Source: CAYYWV01 sp964475385 (GTDB lineage Bacteria > Pseudomonadota > Alphaproteobacteria > JAAXGF01). Taken from it: a DNA stretch of 6,128 nt. Positions within the stretch are counted from its first letter, which is position 1. Each line of letters starts with the position of its first letter. The stretch covers positions 1 through 6,128 of the forward strand of contig CAYYWV010000131.1 of NCBI GenBank assembly GCA_964475385.1, read 5' to 3'. The notes below the pieces were generated by a model that was not told where the DNA came from, ran no database searches, and saw only the letters and a list, made by a program, of their open reading frames with translations. Position numbers and translations under genes: made by a program. This document shows, in pieces, positions 1 through 4,842 of this stretch.

Positions 1-931
1 GCTCGAACGCGGCCAGAGCCGGCGCGCGCCGCCGGTATCCCCAGCCGGGCTTGCGCGCGCCCGCGCGGCGGCCCGCCGCGTCGCCCGGCGCTTCGGCGTG
101 CGCTTCATCGACCGCAAGGCGCTCGCCCGCCTGCGCGCCGAGCGCGACCGGCGCAGCCTGTTCGTGTTCGACGTCCGCGACCCGGACGAGTACGCGGCCG
201 GGCATCTCGCCGGGGCGCGCTCGGCCCCCGGCGGCCAGCTCGTCCAGGCCACCGACCGCTACGTGGGCGCGTTGGGCGCGCGCATCGTGCTCGTCGATTC
301 GGACGGCGTGCGGGCGGTCATGACCGCGTCCTGGCTCGTCCAGATGGGCTGGGACGAGACGTTCGTGCTCGACCCGCCGTTCGGCGACGGCGACGAGATC
401 GAGCACGGGCCGGAGCCCGCCCGCATCCTCGGGCTCGACGCCTGTCGGGCCGAGACCGTGTCGCCCGCCGAACTCGCCGCCCGCATTGAAGCCGGCGAGA
501 CCCATGTGGTCGATCTCGCGACCAGTCTCGCCTACCGCGAGGGCCATATCCCCGGGGCCTGGTTCGCCGTGCGCTCGCGCTTCGAAGCCGGGCTCGCGAA
601 GCTGCCGCCCGGAGGCGAAATCGCGCTCACTTCGCCCGACGGCGCGCTCGCCCGGCTCGCCGTCGACGAGGCCCGGGCGGCGAGCGGCCGGCCCGTGCGC
701 GCGCTCGAAGGCGGCACCCGGGCCTGGATCGCCGCGGGGCTGCCGCTCGAGCGCGGGCTCACCCGCCTCGCCAACGAGGCCGACGACGTCTGGTACCGGC
801 CCTACGATCGCGAGGACGGCGTCGAAGAGGCCATGCGCGCCTACCTCGACTGGGAGACGGCGCTTATCGACCAGGTCGCGCGCGACGGCACGCTCGCCTT
901 CCGGCTCGCTCCGCCCGAGAGCGCCGAATAG
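1..931 (+). CDS. Multi-domain rhodanese-like protein, C-terminal part (5' partial)
   Basis: The reading frame is open from the window edge to a TAG at 929-931, giving 309 visible residues. A GTG at 98 could serve as a start, but in-frame coding continues upstream of it and residues just before it run smoothly into the first domain, so I treat this as the tail of a longer protein. Numbered from that GTG, the first rhodanese domain covers about residues 8-95 with a typical DVRDPDEYAAGH segment at 25-36. The second covers about 119-218 with a REGHIPGA segment at 147-154. The active-site loop of each domain lacks cysteine: the expected position is Asp67 (VDSDGVRA) in the first and Ser179 (TSPDGALA) in the second. 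The C-terminus (DDVWYRPYDR, then a helical segment with YLDWE) resembles, from memory, alphaproteobacterial rhodanese-related sulfurtransferases with several tandem domains. Any catalytic cysteine must lie in domains before the window. The substrate is unknown. It is convergent with the cupin gene at 1120-1719. Confidence 0.85.
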   Translation, partial: LERGQSRRAPPVSPAGLARARAAARRVARRFGVRFIDRKALARLRAERDRRSLFVFDVRDPDEYAAGHLAGARSAPGGQLVQATDRYVGALGARIVLVDSDGVRAVMTASWLVQMGWDETFVLDPPFGDGDEIEHGPEPARILGLDACRAETVSPAELAARIEAGETHVVDLATSLAYREGHIPGAWFAVRSRFEAGLAKLPPGGEIALTSPDGALARLAVDEARAASGRPVRALEGGTRAWIAAGLPLERGLTRLANEADDVWYRPYDREDGVEEAMRAYLDWETALIDQVARDGTLAFRLAPPESAE

Positions 932-937
932 CGTCGA

Positions 938-1107
938 GTAATACCCTTTCGCCTTTGAACGACCTATGCGACCGAGGCGCGCATCCTCCGACGGCGCTCA
1001 TCCTTCGACCGTGCCCAGGATGAGGGCCTCGCCCTGAGCGCGCCCCGCGAAAGCGGGGGCCTGTCGAAGGGCGAGGCCCGAGCCTCCTCATAAGCGAACG
1101 GGTATAA
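938..1107. repeat. Palindromic intergenic element with imperfect inverted ends
   Basis: This element fills most of the gap between two convergent genes. Its outer arms, ATACCCTTTCGC at 941-952 and GCGAACGGGTAT at 1094-1105, are inverted copies with one mismatch in 12. Inside are three further perfect inverted repeats. CTCATCCT at 997-1004 pairs with AGGATGAG at 1017-1024. A 12-bp stem joins 1024-1035 to 1068-1079. Within that stem's loop, CCCCGC at 1043-1048 and GCGGGG at 1053-1058 enclose a GAAA tetraloop. CCTTCGAC/GTCGAAGG-type cores beside AGGATGAG motifs are common in dispersed intergenic palindromes of high-GC proteobacteria, by recall and not by search. It could be a REP-like or MITE-like element. 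It may also help stop transcription from both sides, although no U-tract follows the stems, so it is not a canonical intrinsic terminator. Confidence 0.7.
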
Positions 1108-1119
1108 GGCGGCGCTCGA

Positions 1120-1719
1120 TCAGCCCGCGCGGGCGTCGCGGATGTCGGGATGGGGCGCGAAGCGGCGGAAGCCGCCGCCTTCGAGATCGAAGCGCCGGCG
1201 CTCGGTCTGATGCGGGATCGCGATCCCGTACATGTGCAGGTGCATCTTGTGGTCCGGCCCCGACATGTGGATCGAATGGATGTCGTGAGGCATCAGGCAG
1301 ACGCCGGTCCCGGGACGGAGCGTGATCTCGTCGACGATTCGCACCCGCGCGCGCTCGGGATCGTCATCGCCGTCGACGATCTCGTAAAGCCGATTGTGCT
1401 CCTCCCCGCGCACGGCCACCACCACCGCCCAGGTCGCGTGGTCGTGGGGCGGGGTGTTCTTGTCGTCGGTCGCGCAGTTGAGATAGAGCGCGAAACGATG
1501 GTCGTCGTCCTCGGACAACAGGTAGAGCCGCCCGTCGCGCCCGTCCTCTGGCGGCGGAAAGGCCTCGGGCGGGAACAGCTCGGCCCGCGCGGCGAGATCG
1601 AGGAGAACCGCGCGGATGGCTTCGAGCGCGGAGCGGGTCACCCCTTGCTCGGCCTCGATCGCGCGGATGCGCGCGACCGCTTCGGCGACCGCGCGCGCTC
1701 GTTCGGATGCGATGTCCAT
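1120..1719 (-). CDS. Cysteine-dioxygenase-like cupin (predicted thiol dioxygenase)
   Basis: This encodes 199 residues, about the usual size for a thiol dioxygenase of the cysteine dioxygenase (CDO) type. The cupin metal site is visible as PHDHATW, with His92 and His94, and a third ligand is likely His148 in MPHDIHSIH. These would form the three-histidine iron site of CDO-type enzymes, which oxidise a thiol to a sulfinate with O2. Other family-like segments are GEEHNRLYE (105-113) and LRPGTGVCLMP (134-144). The exact substrate (cysteine, 3-mercaptopropionate or another small thiol) cannot be read from the sequence. It matches the proteobacterial predicted metal-dependent double-stranded beta-helix enzymes better than animal CDO. 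The ATG at 1719 is chosen because GGGAGG lies a few bases upstream. The frame stays open further upstream but there has an arginine-rich, non-protein-like composition. The nearby rhodanese-like gene suggests a shared sulfur theme. Confidence 0.82.
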   Translation of the reverse strand: MDIASERARAVAEAVARIRAIEAEQGVTRSALEAIRAVLLDLAARAELFPPEAFPPPEDGRDGRLYLLSEDDDHRFALYLNCATDDKNTPPHDHATWAVVVAVRGEEHNRLYEIVDGDDDPERARVRIVDEITLRPGTGVCLMPHDIHSIHMSGPDHKMHLHMYGIAIPHQTERRRFDLEGGGFRRFAPHPDIRDARAG

Positions 1720-1745
1720 TGGTCCCTCCCTCGCCTTTTCCGTCA

Positions 1746-1782
1746 CGCGGACATTATCGCCGCCTCGCCGAAAGGCGCGCAA
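1746..1782 (-). promoter_or_regulatory. Candidate promoter for the cupin gene
   Basis: On the minus strand a -35-like TTGCGC (1777-1782) lies 18 bases from a -10-like GATAAT (1753-1758). This puts a start site near 1746, about 27 bases before the ATG. GATAAT matches five of six consensus bases. It sits in the 77-base gap after the ymdB stop, so the cupin gene may be transcribed separately from the ymdB cluster. Read-through from upstream is equally possible, since no strong terminator is seen in the gap. This was identified by eye only. Confidence 0.4.
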
Positions 1783-1796
1783 CCGGAACCGTCGCC

Positions 1797-2609
1797 TCAG
1801 TCCGGCAGCGACTCGGCGAGCCGGCCCCCGAGGCGGACCGGCGCGACGCGCGCGGCAAGCCCCGTTCGGTCGTCGGTCTCGACGAACACGCCGCAGACCG
1901 TCGCCTCGCCTTCGGCGGGGCGCATGCGTTCGGTCGGCATCTTGCGGACGAAGCGCGCGACCGAGATCGCTTTGTCGATGCCGATCACCGAGTCGTAATC
2001 GCCGCACATGCCGGCGTCGGTCTGATAGGCGGTGCCGCCGGGAAGGATTTGGGCGTCGGCGGTCGGGATGTGGGTGTGGCTTCCGACCGCAAGCGAGACC
2101 CGGCCGTCGACGTAGTGGCCGAGCGCCATCTTCTCGCTCGTCGCCTCGCCGTGAATGTCGACGACCGCCGCCGCCACCGAACCGCCCAGCGGATAGGGCG
2201 CGAGCGCGGCGTCAAGGCTCGCGAACGGGCAGTCGAGCGGGTTCATGAACAGCCGGCACATCACCTGCGCCACCAGAACCTTGCGCCCGCGCCCCGCCTC
2301 GAACACGCCAACGCCGCGGCCCGGCGCGCCGCGCGGGTAGTTGAGGGGGCGCAAAAGCCTGGGGTCGCCGTCGATATAGCCGATGATCTCGCGCTGGTCC
2401 CAGACGTGGTTGCCGGTGGTGATGACGTCGACCCCGGCCTCGTAGAACGCCTCGCAGATCTTGCCCGTAATGCCGAAGCCGCCGGCCGCGTTCTCGCCAT
2501 TCAGGATCACGAAGTCGAGCCCGAGCTCGGCGCGCAGCCCCGGAAGCCGGGCGAACACCGCGGTCCGTCCGGGCCGCCCCATGACGTCGCCGATGAACAG
2601 GATTCTCAT
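1797..2609 (-). CDS. ymdB: YmdB-family metallophosphoesterase
   Basis: This encodes 270 residues, full length for the YmdB/DR1281 family of binuclear-metal phosphoesterases. Members tested elsewhere, such as Bacillus subtilis YmdB, hydrolyse 2',3'-cyclic nucleotides. The metal-binding residues are all present: Asp8 (FIGDVMG), Glu39 and Asn40 (NGENAAGG), Asn67 and His68 (TGNHVWD), His153 (DIHGEATSEK), and His178 and His180 (GSHTHIPTAD). An active cytoplasmic enzyme is therefore expected. The C-terminal part (TDAGMCGDYDSVIGIDK) also fits the family. The ATG at 2609 is seven bases after the cyclo-ligase stop codon, so the two genes are probably cotranscribed and perhaps translationally coupled. 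The ribosome binding site is weak (GAGACG). Its cellular role in this lineage is not established. It is not the E. coli macrodomain protein that shares the name ymdB. Confidence 0.93.
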   Translation of the reverse strand: MRILFIGDVMGRPGRTAVFARLPGLRAELGLDFVILNGENAAGGFGITGKICEAFYEAGVDVITTGNHVWDQREIIGYIDGDPRLLRPLNYPRGAPGRGVGVFEAGRGRKVLVAQVMCRLFMNPLDCPFASLDAALAPYPLGGSVAAAVVDIHGEATSEKMALGHYVDGRVSLAVGSHTHIPTADAQILPGGTAYQTDAGMCGDYDSVIGIDKAISVARFVRKMPTERMRPAEGEATVCGVFVETDDRTGLAARVAPVRLGGRLAESLPD

Positions 2610-2616
2610 AGGCGTC

Positions 2617-3228
2617 TCACGCGATCTTGCGCGCCCCCCGTTCGGTCACGATCCAGTCGAGCCGCTCGTCGGCGGCGGTATGCGGCACGGCCTCGACGCG
2701 TTGGGCCGCGAAGGCGACGCCGACCGCGAGCGTCGTCGGGTTCGCCGCCCGCAGCCGGGCGAGCGTGCGGTCGTAGAAGCCGCCGCCGTAGCCGAGGCGA
2801 TACCCCGCGTCGTCGAAGGCGAGCAGCGGCACCAGAAGCGCCTGAGGGTCGCGCTCGGGCGCGCCCTCGGGCGGAACTTGGGTGCCGAAGGATGCGGGCG
2901 CGAGCGGATCGCCCGGCCGCCAGACGCGGAAGACGAGCGGCCGGCCGCGCCCCGTCACCACGGGCAGGCACAAGGGATGCCCGCGGCGGTCGAGGGAGAC
3001 GAGAAGCGGGCGAATATCGAGCTCGTCGCCGATCGGCCAATAGCCCGAAACCACCGCGCCGGGCGCCAAGGGCACCGTATCGAGGACATGGCGGGCGACG
3101 GCTTCGGCGGCGGCCGCGCGCGACCCCGGATCGATCGCGGCGCGGCGCGCCCGGGCCGCGTCGCGAAGCCGCCGCTTGGCCGCTTGCGCGGCGGCGGCGT
3201 CAGGCCCGGAAGCCGCCTCCGAGCTCAC
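2617..3228 (-). CDS. ygfA: 5-formyltetrahydrofolate cyclo-ligase
   Basis: This encodes 203 residues, the normal size for 5-formyl-THF cyclo-ligase (methenyl-THF synthetase). The enzyme uses ATP to convert 5-formyl-THF to 5,10-methenyl-THF and returns it to the one-carbon pool. Supporting motifs are an N-terminal basic helix with Lys18 and Arg19-Arg20, SGYWPIGDELD at 61-71, the diagnostic LGYGGGFYDRTL at 145-156, and PHTAADERLDWIVTE at 182-196. The start is the GTG at 3226-3228. No other start codon in this frame looks better nearby, and no clear Shine-Dalgarno sequence precedes it. The start directly abuts the 3' end of the 6S RNA. The same RNA-cyclo-ligase linkage is known in E. coli (ssrS-ygfA), where the two are cotranscribed. 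The gene is followed by ymdB after seven bases. Confidence 0.93.
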   Translation of the reverse strand: MSSEAASGPDAAAAQAAKRRLRDAARARRAAIDPGSRAAAAEAVARHVLDTVPLAPGAVVSGYWPIGDELDIRPLLVSLDRRGHPLCLPVVTGRGRPLVFRVWRPGDPLAPASFGTQVPPEGAPERDPQALLVPLLAFDDAGYRLGYGGGFYDRTLARLRAANPTTLAVGVAFAAQRVEAVPHTAADERLDWIVTERGARKIA

Positions 3229-3386
3229 GCCGGGACCGTGCGGGAAAGAGAGATGGACGGGACCGCCTCGGCCGTCGGTCCTTGCATATCCTCTGCGGCC
3301 TGCGTACGCAGGTGGGCGCCATATACCGAGGCCACGACCCCGGCAGGGACAGCTCCCGAGAGGTTACTGTTGGCCCCAGGGATAAA
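3229..3386 (-). ncRNA. ssrS: 6S RNA
   Basis: The 198-base gap between zapA and the cyclo-ligase gene is where 6S RNA is expected. On the minus strand it folds by hand into a 6S-like rod. The closing stem joins 3372-3380 to 3230-3237 (eight pairs, one bulged U). The next stem joins 3353-3358 to 3241-3246. An internal bubble follows, with 3343-3352 on one side and 3247-3257 on the other. Beyond it, 3336-3342 pairs with 3258-3264 and 3326-3332 with 3265-3271, separated by a three-base bulge. A small hairpin then comes from the perfect palindrome CCTGCGTACGCAGG at 3299-3312. The segment TATATGGCGCCC resembles AATGTGGCGCTCC of E. coli 6S RNA. 6S RNA mimics an open promoter and binds sigma70-RNA polymerase in stationary phase. 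The ends are estimates. It may have its own promoter or be processed from the zapA transcript. Confidence 0.82.
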
Positions 3387-3426
3387 TGCGACCTGACGCG
3401 CCGCGCAGTACCCGCCCATGGATAAG

Positions 3427-3780
3427 TTAGGCAGCGTCGAGCCGGGCCGCAATATCGTCGATGCGTCGGGCGATCGCCTCGACCACCGAGGCCATCGCCG
3501 CCTCGCTTTCGCTCGATCCCGCGCCCGCAACCGACTGCTTGGCCTGGGCCACCTGGGCGCGCAGACGCTCGGCCTCGGCGATGGCGTCGAACAGCTTGTC
3601 GGCGATCACAAGACTCGCCATGACGAAAAGCCGCACGTCGCCCACGTTGCCCACGCCCTCGATCAGCTCGGCGATCTGGTCGTCGATGTACTGGGCGAGC
3701 CGGCGCAGGCGATCCTCCTGGCCCTCGTCGCAGTTGATGCGATAGTCGCGCCGGTTGATCGTAATGACAACTTCGGCCAT
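3427..3780 (-). CDS. zapA: Cell division protein ZapA
   Basis: This encodes 117 residues, typical for ZapA, a cytoplasmic protein that bundles FtsZ protofilaments and stabilises the Z-ring. The N-terminal domain (about 1-50) has the family pattern: VVITINRRDYRINCDEGQE, then a helix LRRLAQYIDDQIAEL, then VGDVRLFVMASLVIADKLFDA around 47-66. The C-terminal part is a helix suited to coiled-coil dimerisation and ends in IARRIDDIAARLDAA. The ATG at 3780 is supported by GGAGG at 3789-3793, eight bases upstream, which overlaps the end of the coiled-coil gene. The TAA of that gene ends only four bases before this ATG, so translational coupling is likely. The partner upstream fits the alphaproteobacterial ZauP-ZapA pair described in Caulobacter. 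Confidence 0.93.
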   Translation of the reverse strand: MAEVVITINRRDYRINCDEGQEDRLRRLAQYIDDQIAELIEGVGNVGDVRLFVMASLVIADKLFDAIAEAERLRAQVAQAKQSVAGAGSSESEAAMASVVEAIARRIDDIAARLDAA

Positions 3781-3784
3781 GGGC

Positions 3785-4594
3785 TTAGCCTCCGAGCGTC
3801 GTTTTCAGCCGAGCGATCGCCGCGTCGAGTCGCGCGCTCGCCGTCTCGGTCACCCGCGCGAGCGCCGCGTACGCATCCCGCGAACGACGAAGCTCGGCGT
3901 CGAGACGGTCGCGGTCGGTGCGCAGCGCGATGAGCTCACCGTTGGCCGCCGCCGCCGTCCCGCCGGCGCGTTCGAGCGCCGCATAGTCGCCGCGCAGCTT
4001 CTCGAGCGCCGCCCGGAGCCGGTCGCGCTCGGCGCGCAGGGCCTCGATCTCCGCGCTTTGCGAGCGGTCCTCGGCGGCCCCCGCCTGGGCGAGCGCGTCG
4101 CAACGCGCGCGCATCTCCTCGAAAGCGGCGCGGAAGCGGTCGCGCTCGGCGCGGAGCTCGGCGATCTCTTCGGCGACCGCGGCCTTCGCCGTCTCGGCGG
4201 CGCGCGCGAAGTCGTCGCGCTCTTCGCGCAAGCGCGCGAGCGCGGCTTTGAGCCGGTCGCGGTCGTCGCGAAGCGTTTCGATCTCGCGCTCGGAGGCGAC
4301 CGCCAAGCGGGCCTCACGTTCCTGGGCGGCGAGCCGGCTGCGCAAGGCTTCGACCTCGGCGCGCAGCGCCTCGGCCTCGGCGGGCGCGCCGCTCTTCGCG
4401 GCCTCGCTCAACCGGACGTTATCGGCGCGAACCGATTCGACCTCGGCCGAAAGCCGCTTGCATTCGGCCCGGAGCTCCGCAAGCGCGCTCTCGTTCGCCG
4501 CCTGAGCGTCGGCCCGCTCACGCAACCGCATGGCCGCATTTTCAAGCCGATCGAGCGCGTCCTGAAGTCGACGCTGTGCCTCCGAGATCAACAT
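3785..4594 (-). CDS. zauP: ZauP-like coiled-coil protein upstream of zapA
   Basis: This encodes 269 residues, almost entirely predicted coiled coil, with no signal peptide, membrane segment or enzyme motif. Alphaproteobacteria often carry a coiled-coil gene directly upstream of zapA. In Caulobacter that protein, ZauP, pairs with ZapA to focus the Z-ring, and a cytoplasmic Z-ring role is inferred here from position. The N-terminus (ISEAQRRLQDALDRLENAAMRLRE) and C-terminus (SARLDAAIARLKTTL) resemble the short zapA-linked proteins of the DUF4164 type. The middle is built from four near-repeats of about 39 residues starting at Glu104, Glu143, Glu182 and Glu220, with the theme E-I-x-x-L-R-A-E-R-D-R-L. 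LRAE-type segments at Leu41 and Leu77 may be older, decayed units. The ATG at 4594 is preceded by an A-rich stretch and no strong Shine-Dalgarno sequence, so the start is less certain than the frame. The family call is by context, because sequence of this kind is low in information. Confidence 0.75.
   Translation of the reverse strand: MLISEAQRRLQDALDRLENAAMRLRERADAQAANESALAELRAECKRLSAEVESVRADNVRLSEAAKSGAPAEAEALRAEVEALRSRLAAQEREARLAVASEREIETLRDDRDRLKAALARLREERDDFARAAETAKAAVAEEIAELRAERDRFRAAFEEMRARCDALAQAGAAEDRSQSAEIEALRAERDRLRAALEKLRGDYAALERAGGTAAAANGELIALRTDRDRLDAELRRSRDAYAALARVTETASARLDAAIARLKTTLGG
3845..4285 (-). repeat. In-frame tandem repeat, about 117 bp per unit, in the coiled-coil gene
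   Basis: Four units encode about 39 residues each. The plus-strand marker GGTCGCG (revcomp of codons for R-D-R) recurs at 3907, 4021, 4138 and 4255, which are steps of 114, 117 and 117 bases. Similarity is clear at the nucleotide level, for example GGTCGCGCTCGGCGCG occurs at both 4021 and 4138. The array therefore looks like internal duplication and not just coiled-coil composition bias. Spacing is in frame throughout (38, 39 and 39 codons). The last unit is the most diverged. Confidence 0.75.
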
Positions 4595-4842
4595 ACGCTT
4601 TTTATTTCAAAGGCATAAAGGCGAAGCCTGAGAACAGCCTTCGGTTGAAAAGACATATCGCAGGCCGGGCCGCGCGTCAATCACGCCTGCCGGCAGGGCG
4701 CCGCGGTCTGCGCCAAGGGCCTTCTTGATTCCGCGGTTGACGACCCGGGCCGCTGCGGTCATCTTGCGCACCGTCTCGCCGGGTTGGCGGGCGGCACATT
4801 GCGAACCGTATCACGATCGACAGCCCGACTAAAACCTTACCG
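4595..4842. other. Divergent intergenic region between the zauP-zapA cluster and tkt
   Basis: These 248 bases separate the minus-strand cluster from plus-strand transketolase and must hold the promoters for both. The part next to the coiled-coil gene (about 4595-4655) is clearly more AT-rich than the surroundings. It contains an imperfect hairpin in the minus-strand leader, CGAAGGCTG and CAGGCTTCG around 4622-4643, with one mismatch. No known riboswitch, RNA gene or good terminator is recognised. For tkt I see only a weak pair, TTGGCG at 4784 and TATCAC at 4809, with a long spacer, and I do not call it. Confidence 0.6.
4652..4680 (-). promoter_or_regulatory. Candidate promoter for the zauP-zapA-ssrS-ygfA-ymdB cluster
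   Basis: On the minus strand TTGACG (4675-4680, five of six consensus bases) lies 17 bases before TATGTC (4652-4657, three of six). This predicts a start near 4645 and a leader of about 50 bases. The position fits the first gene of the cluster, and the region downstream is AT-rich. The -10 element is poor, so this is only a candidate found by eye. Confidence 0.4.

Noticed and set aside
98..931. Rhodanese gene starting at the GTG at 98 as a complete two-domain protein
   Set aside because: The frame stays open to the window edge, the residues just upstream continue the linker and no ribosome binding site precedes the GTG. A 5' partial gene is more likely.
1720..2007. Longer cupin start, extending the frame back to 2007
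   Set aside because: The extra 96 residues are arginine-rich and overlap the end of ymdB. The ATG at 1719 has a strong GGGAGG ribosome binding site.
1707..3425. A 572-codon open frame on the plus strand, and a 282-codon one at 1150-1998
   Set aside because: Both lie antisense to well-supported genes (the cupin, ymdB, cyclo-ligase). They are arginine- and alanine-rich, lack any domain signal and reflect the scarcity of stop codons in high-GC DNA.
4607..4645. Hairpin near the coiled-coil gene start as an intrinsic terminator
   Set aside because: The stem has a mismatch, no gene ends into it on either strand, and no uniform U-tract follows it. It is more likely an ordinary leader structure.
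4607..4762. A 51-codon frame on the minus strand just upstream of the coiled-coil gene (starts MTAAARVVNRGIKKALG)
   Set aside because: Its composition is mildly protein-like and it ends 12 bases before the next start, so an upstream peptide is conceivable. It lacks a clear ribosome binding site, overlaps the candidate promoter and matches nothing I recognise.
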